From Chloroflexota bacterium (GTDB taxonomy: Bacteria; Chloroflexota; UBA5177; JANWHV01), in the NCBI GenBank assembly GCA_028287725.1, contig JAQBPC010000121.1, positions 1 to 7,428 of the forward strand: a stretch of DNA of 7,428 nt, read 5' to 3'. This document shows, piece after piece, positions 6,268 through 7,428 of this stretch. A program made the position numbers and the translations under genes. The notes under the pieces are model-generated. The model did no database searches. It saw only the letters and a list, made by a program, of their open reading frames with translations, and was not told where the DNA came from. Position 1 is the stretch's first letter; each line of letters begins with the position of its first letter.

Positions 6268-7428
6268 TCATAAGGTCCCCGCGTGCCCGATTAGCTGGAA
6301 TGGCGCCCAAAAGAATGGCCCGCTCACGTCAATGTCGGTTGCTACCTCGTTGGTCAGCAGGGCGCGTTGGGCCTCCCTGAGCGCCGCCGCCTTGCCCCGA
6401 CCTCGACGGAGCGCCGAATAGAACTCGCGCATCAGTGCGGCCGTCGACTGATCCTCGACCATCCATAACGAGAGCACCAGCGATGGCGCGCCTGCATACA
6501 GAAATGCCCGGCTCAGACCCATTAGTTCGTCGCCGGCGCCGGACACGCCGAGGGCTGTTTCACAGGCACTGAGCGTAACGAGCGAGCAATGTAGCTCCAG
6601 ATTGAATACATCCAGGGTGGAGAGCCGCCCATCGTGTAAGTGTAGTGATGAGAACATCGGCTCTTCCGGGTCGAAAGTGCCGTGCGTGGCAAGATGCATG
6701 ACGTCGGTCTCACCGGCCCGCGCCGCGAGGGCGGCAATGGACGCCCGGTCCTCCGCCAGCAATTCTCCACGCAAGGCGTCAGCCACCCATTGACCCTCCC
6801 GCTCAACATGCTTCAACGAGCCGCCGTGTGAATAGGAAAGCACCAGGGCTCGCAGCTCCGGCTGATGCTGCCGTGCGAGCAGGGCATGTCGCGCCGTGAA
6901 ATGCCCTAACAGATCGGCGCACGGCGTGTACGACACCTCGTAGTCTTCGATCAGATAGCGCTCTCCATTATGCAGGGCGTGAAACGGCACGTGATGCGCC
7001 GCCCCATGAGGCACGACTATCAGACGGCCGGCGCCCTCCAGCAGCGGCCGCGCCGCTCGCAGAAGCACCGCGTACATCTGCTGCAAGATACCGCGTGCGT
7101 TGGCGGCAAGCCCTTGCGGCACACCGGATCCCTTCGCCACGGCGCCGGCGCTCCGGGTCACATTCAGGCGGAACAACGTCACCAGCCGTTGGATCTCCGT
7201 ACGAGCGCCTTCCAGCCAGAGCGCGTGTGCCCTGCCGCCACGCACAACGAGCAGCACCAGGTCGGCGCCGACGGCAAAGTATTCGAGGAGTACCGTGCCG
7301 GCGCCCTGCTCGAGTTCCGCGGACACCCTGGTGAGCAGCTCTTGTGCCGCGCGGACATCACTGTCGTCATGGTCCGCCACGACGTCCAGTGCTGCCGCCT
7401 CGCTCCGGTACGCCGGGTTGGTGGCCTG
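6268..7428 (-). CDS. CHAT-domain (caspase-like) protease, 5'-partial
   Basis: The frame is open to the right edge, giving 386 visible residues, and ends with TGA at 6270-6268. The fragment begins with a helical linker (NPAYRSEAAAL ... AQELLTRVS) and a strand TVLLEYFAV, the typical junction before a CHAT domain. A GTG at 7380 could be an internal start, but the domain edge suggests the real protein continues upstream, usually into TPR repeats. CHAT hallmarks are VVPHGAAHHVPFHAL, the catalytic histidine in HLATHG (codon 6684-6682), the catalytic cysteine in LSACETALG (codon 6564-6562), the conserved GAGDELMGLSRAF, and the C-terminal FWAPFQLIG. CHAT domains are caspase-clan cysteine peptidases that cleave specific protein partners and often act in conflict or cell-death systems. 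Both dyad residues are present, so activity is likely. No signal peptide or membrane segment is seen in the visible part. It is the upstream gene of a probable CHAT-S8 operon; the promoter, the upstream sensor repeats and any third partner lie outside the window. Confidence 0.92.
   Translation of the reverse strand, partial: QATNPAYRSEAAALDVVADHDDSDVRAAQELLTRVSAELEQGAGTVLLEYFAVGADLVLLVVRGGRAHALWLEGARTEIQRLVTLFRLNVTRSAGAVAKGSGVPQGLAANARGILQQMYAVLLRAARPLLEGAGRLIVVPHGAAHHVPFHALHNGERYLIEDYEVSYTPCADLLGHFTARHALLARQHQPELRALVLSYSHGGSLKHVEREGQWVADALRGELLAEDRASIAALAARAGETDVMHLATHGTFDPEEPMFSSLHLHDGRLSTLDVFNLELHCSLVTLSACETALGVSGAGDELMGLSRAFLYAGAPSLVLSLWMVEDQSTAALMREFYSALRRGRGKAAALREAQRALLTNEVATDIDVSGPFFWAPFQLIGHAGTL

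Overview
This GC-rich window (about 60% by eye, lower in the large intergenic region) carries four substantial protein genes, two of them cut by the window edges. The best guess for the host is a Chloroflexota bacterium, possibly of the Ktedonobacteria type. The guess rests on a zinc-ribbon/kinase-fold/membrane-anchor architecture, a TPR-CHAT-type protease, a cytosolic subtilase and a primary-like sigma factor with a long insert. No ribosomal or other taxonomic marker is present, so this is tentative.

Layout from left to right. (1) Positions 1-1881, minus strand: a membrane-anchored Ser/Thr-kinase-fold protein with an N-terminal zinc ribbon and tandem extracellular beta-rich repeats. It is open for 627 codons and runs off the left edge. 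Its catalytic loop, DFG and APE motifs are degenerate, so it is best read as a pseudokinase. (2) Positions 1882-2626: a divergent intergenic region of about 745 bases. It holds a strong sigma-70-type promoter for the pseudokinase, with an inverted repeat in its spacer, and several small palindromes. I see no convincing gene in it. (3) Positions 2627-4489, plus strand: an RpoD/SigA-like sigma factor of 620 aa with intact regions 1.2, 2, 3 and 4. A roughly 250-residue insert between regions 1.2 and 2 contains HEAT-like repeats. (4) Positions 4500-4561: a flawless 62-bp palindrome between the convergent sigma and peptidase genes, probably a bidirectional terminator. (5) Positions 4563-6218, minus strand: a subtilisin-family (S8) serine peptidase with an intact triad, a prodomain-like N-terminus and no signal peptide. 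(6) Positions 6268-7428, minus strand: the C-terminal part of a CHAT-domain (caspase-clan) protease with an intact His/Cys dyad, running off the right edge. It lies 49 bp upstream of the S8 gene on the same strand, with a hairpin in the gap.

How they might work together. The CHAT and S8 genes look co-transcribed (CHAT first) and both products appear cytosolic, which fits a proteolytic relay in which CHAT activates the subtilase. This is the kind of arrangement described for biological-conflict and programmed-death systems of multicellular bacteria. The neighbouring pseudokinase (envelope sensor or scaffold) and the sigma factor could add sensing and transcriptional output. They are on separate transcripts, however, so a four-gene system is a hypothesis and not something the sequence shows.
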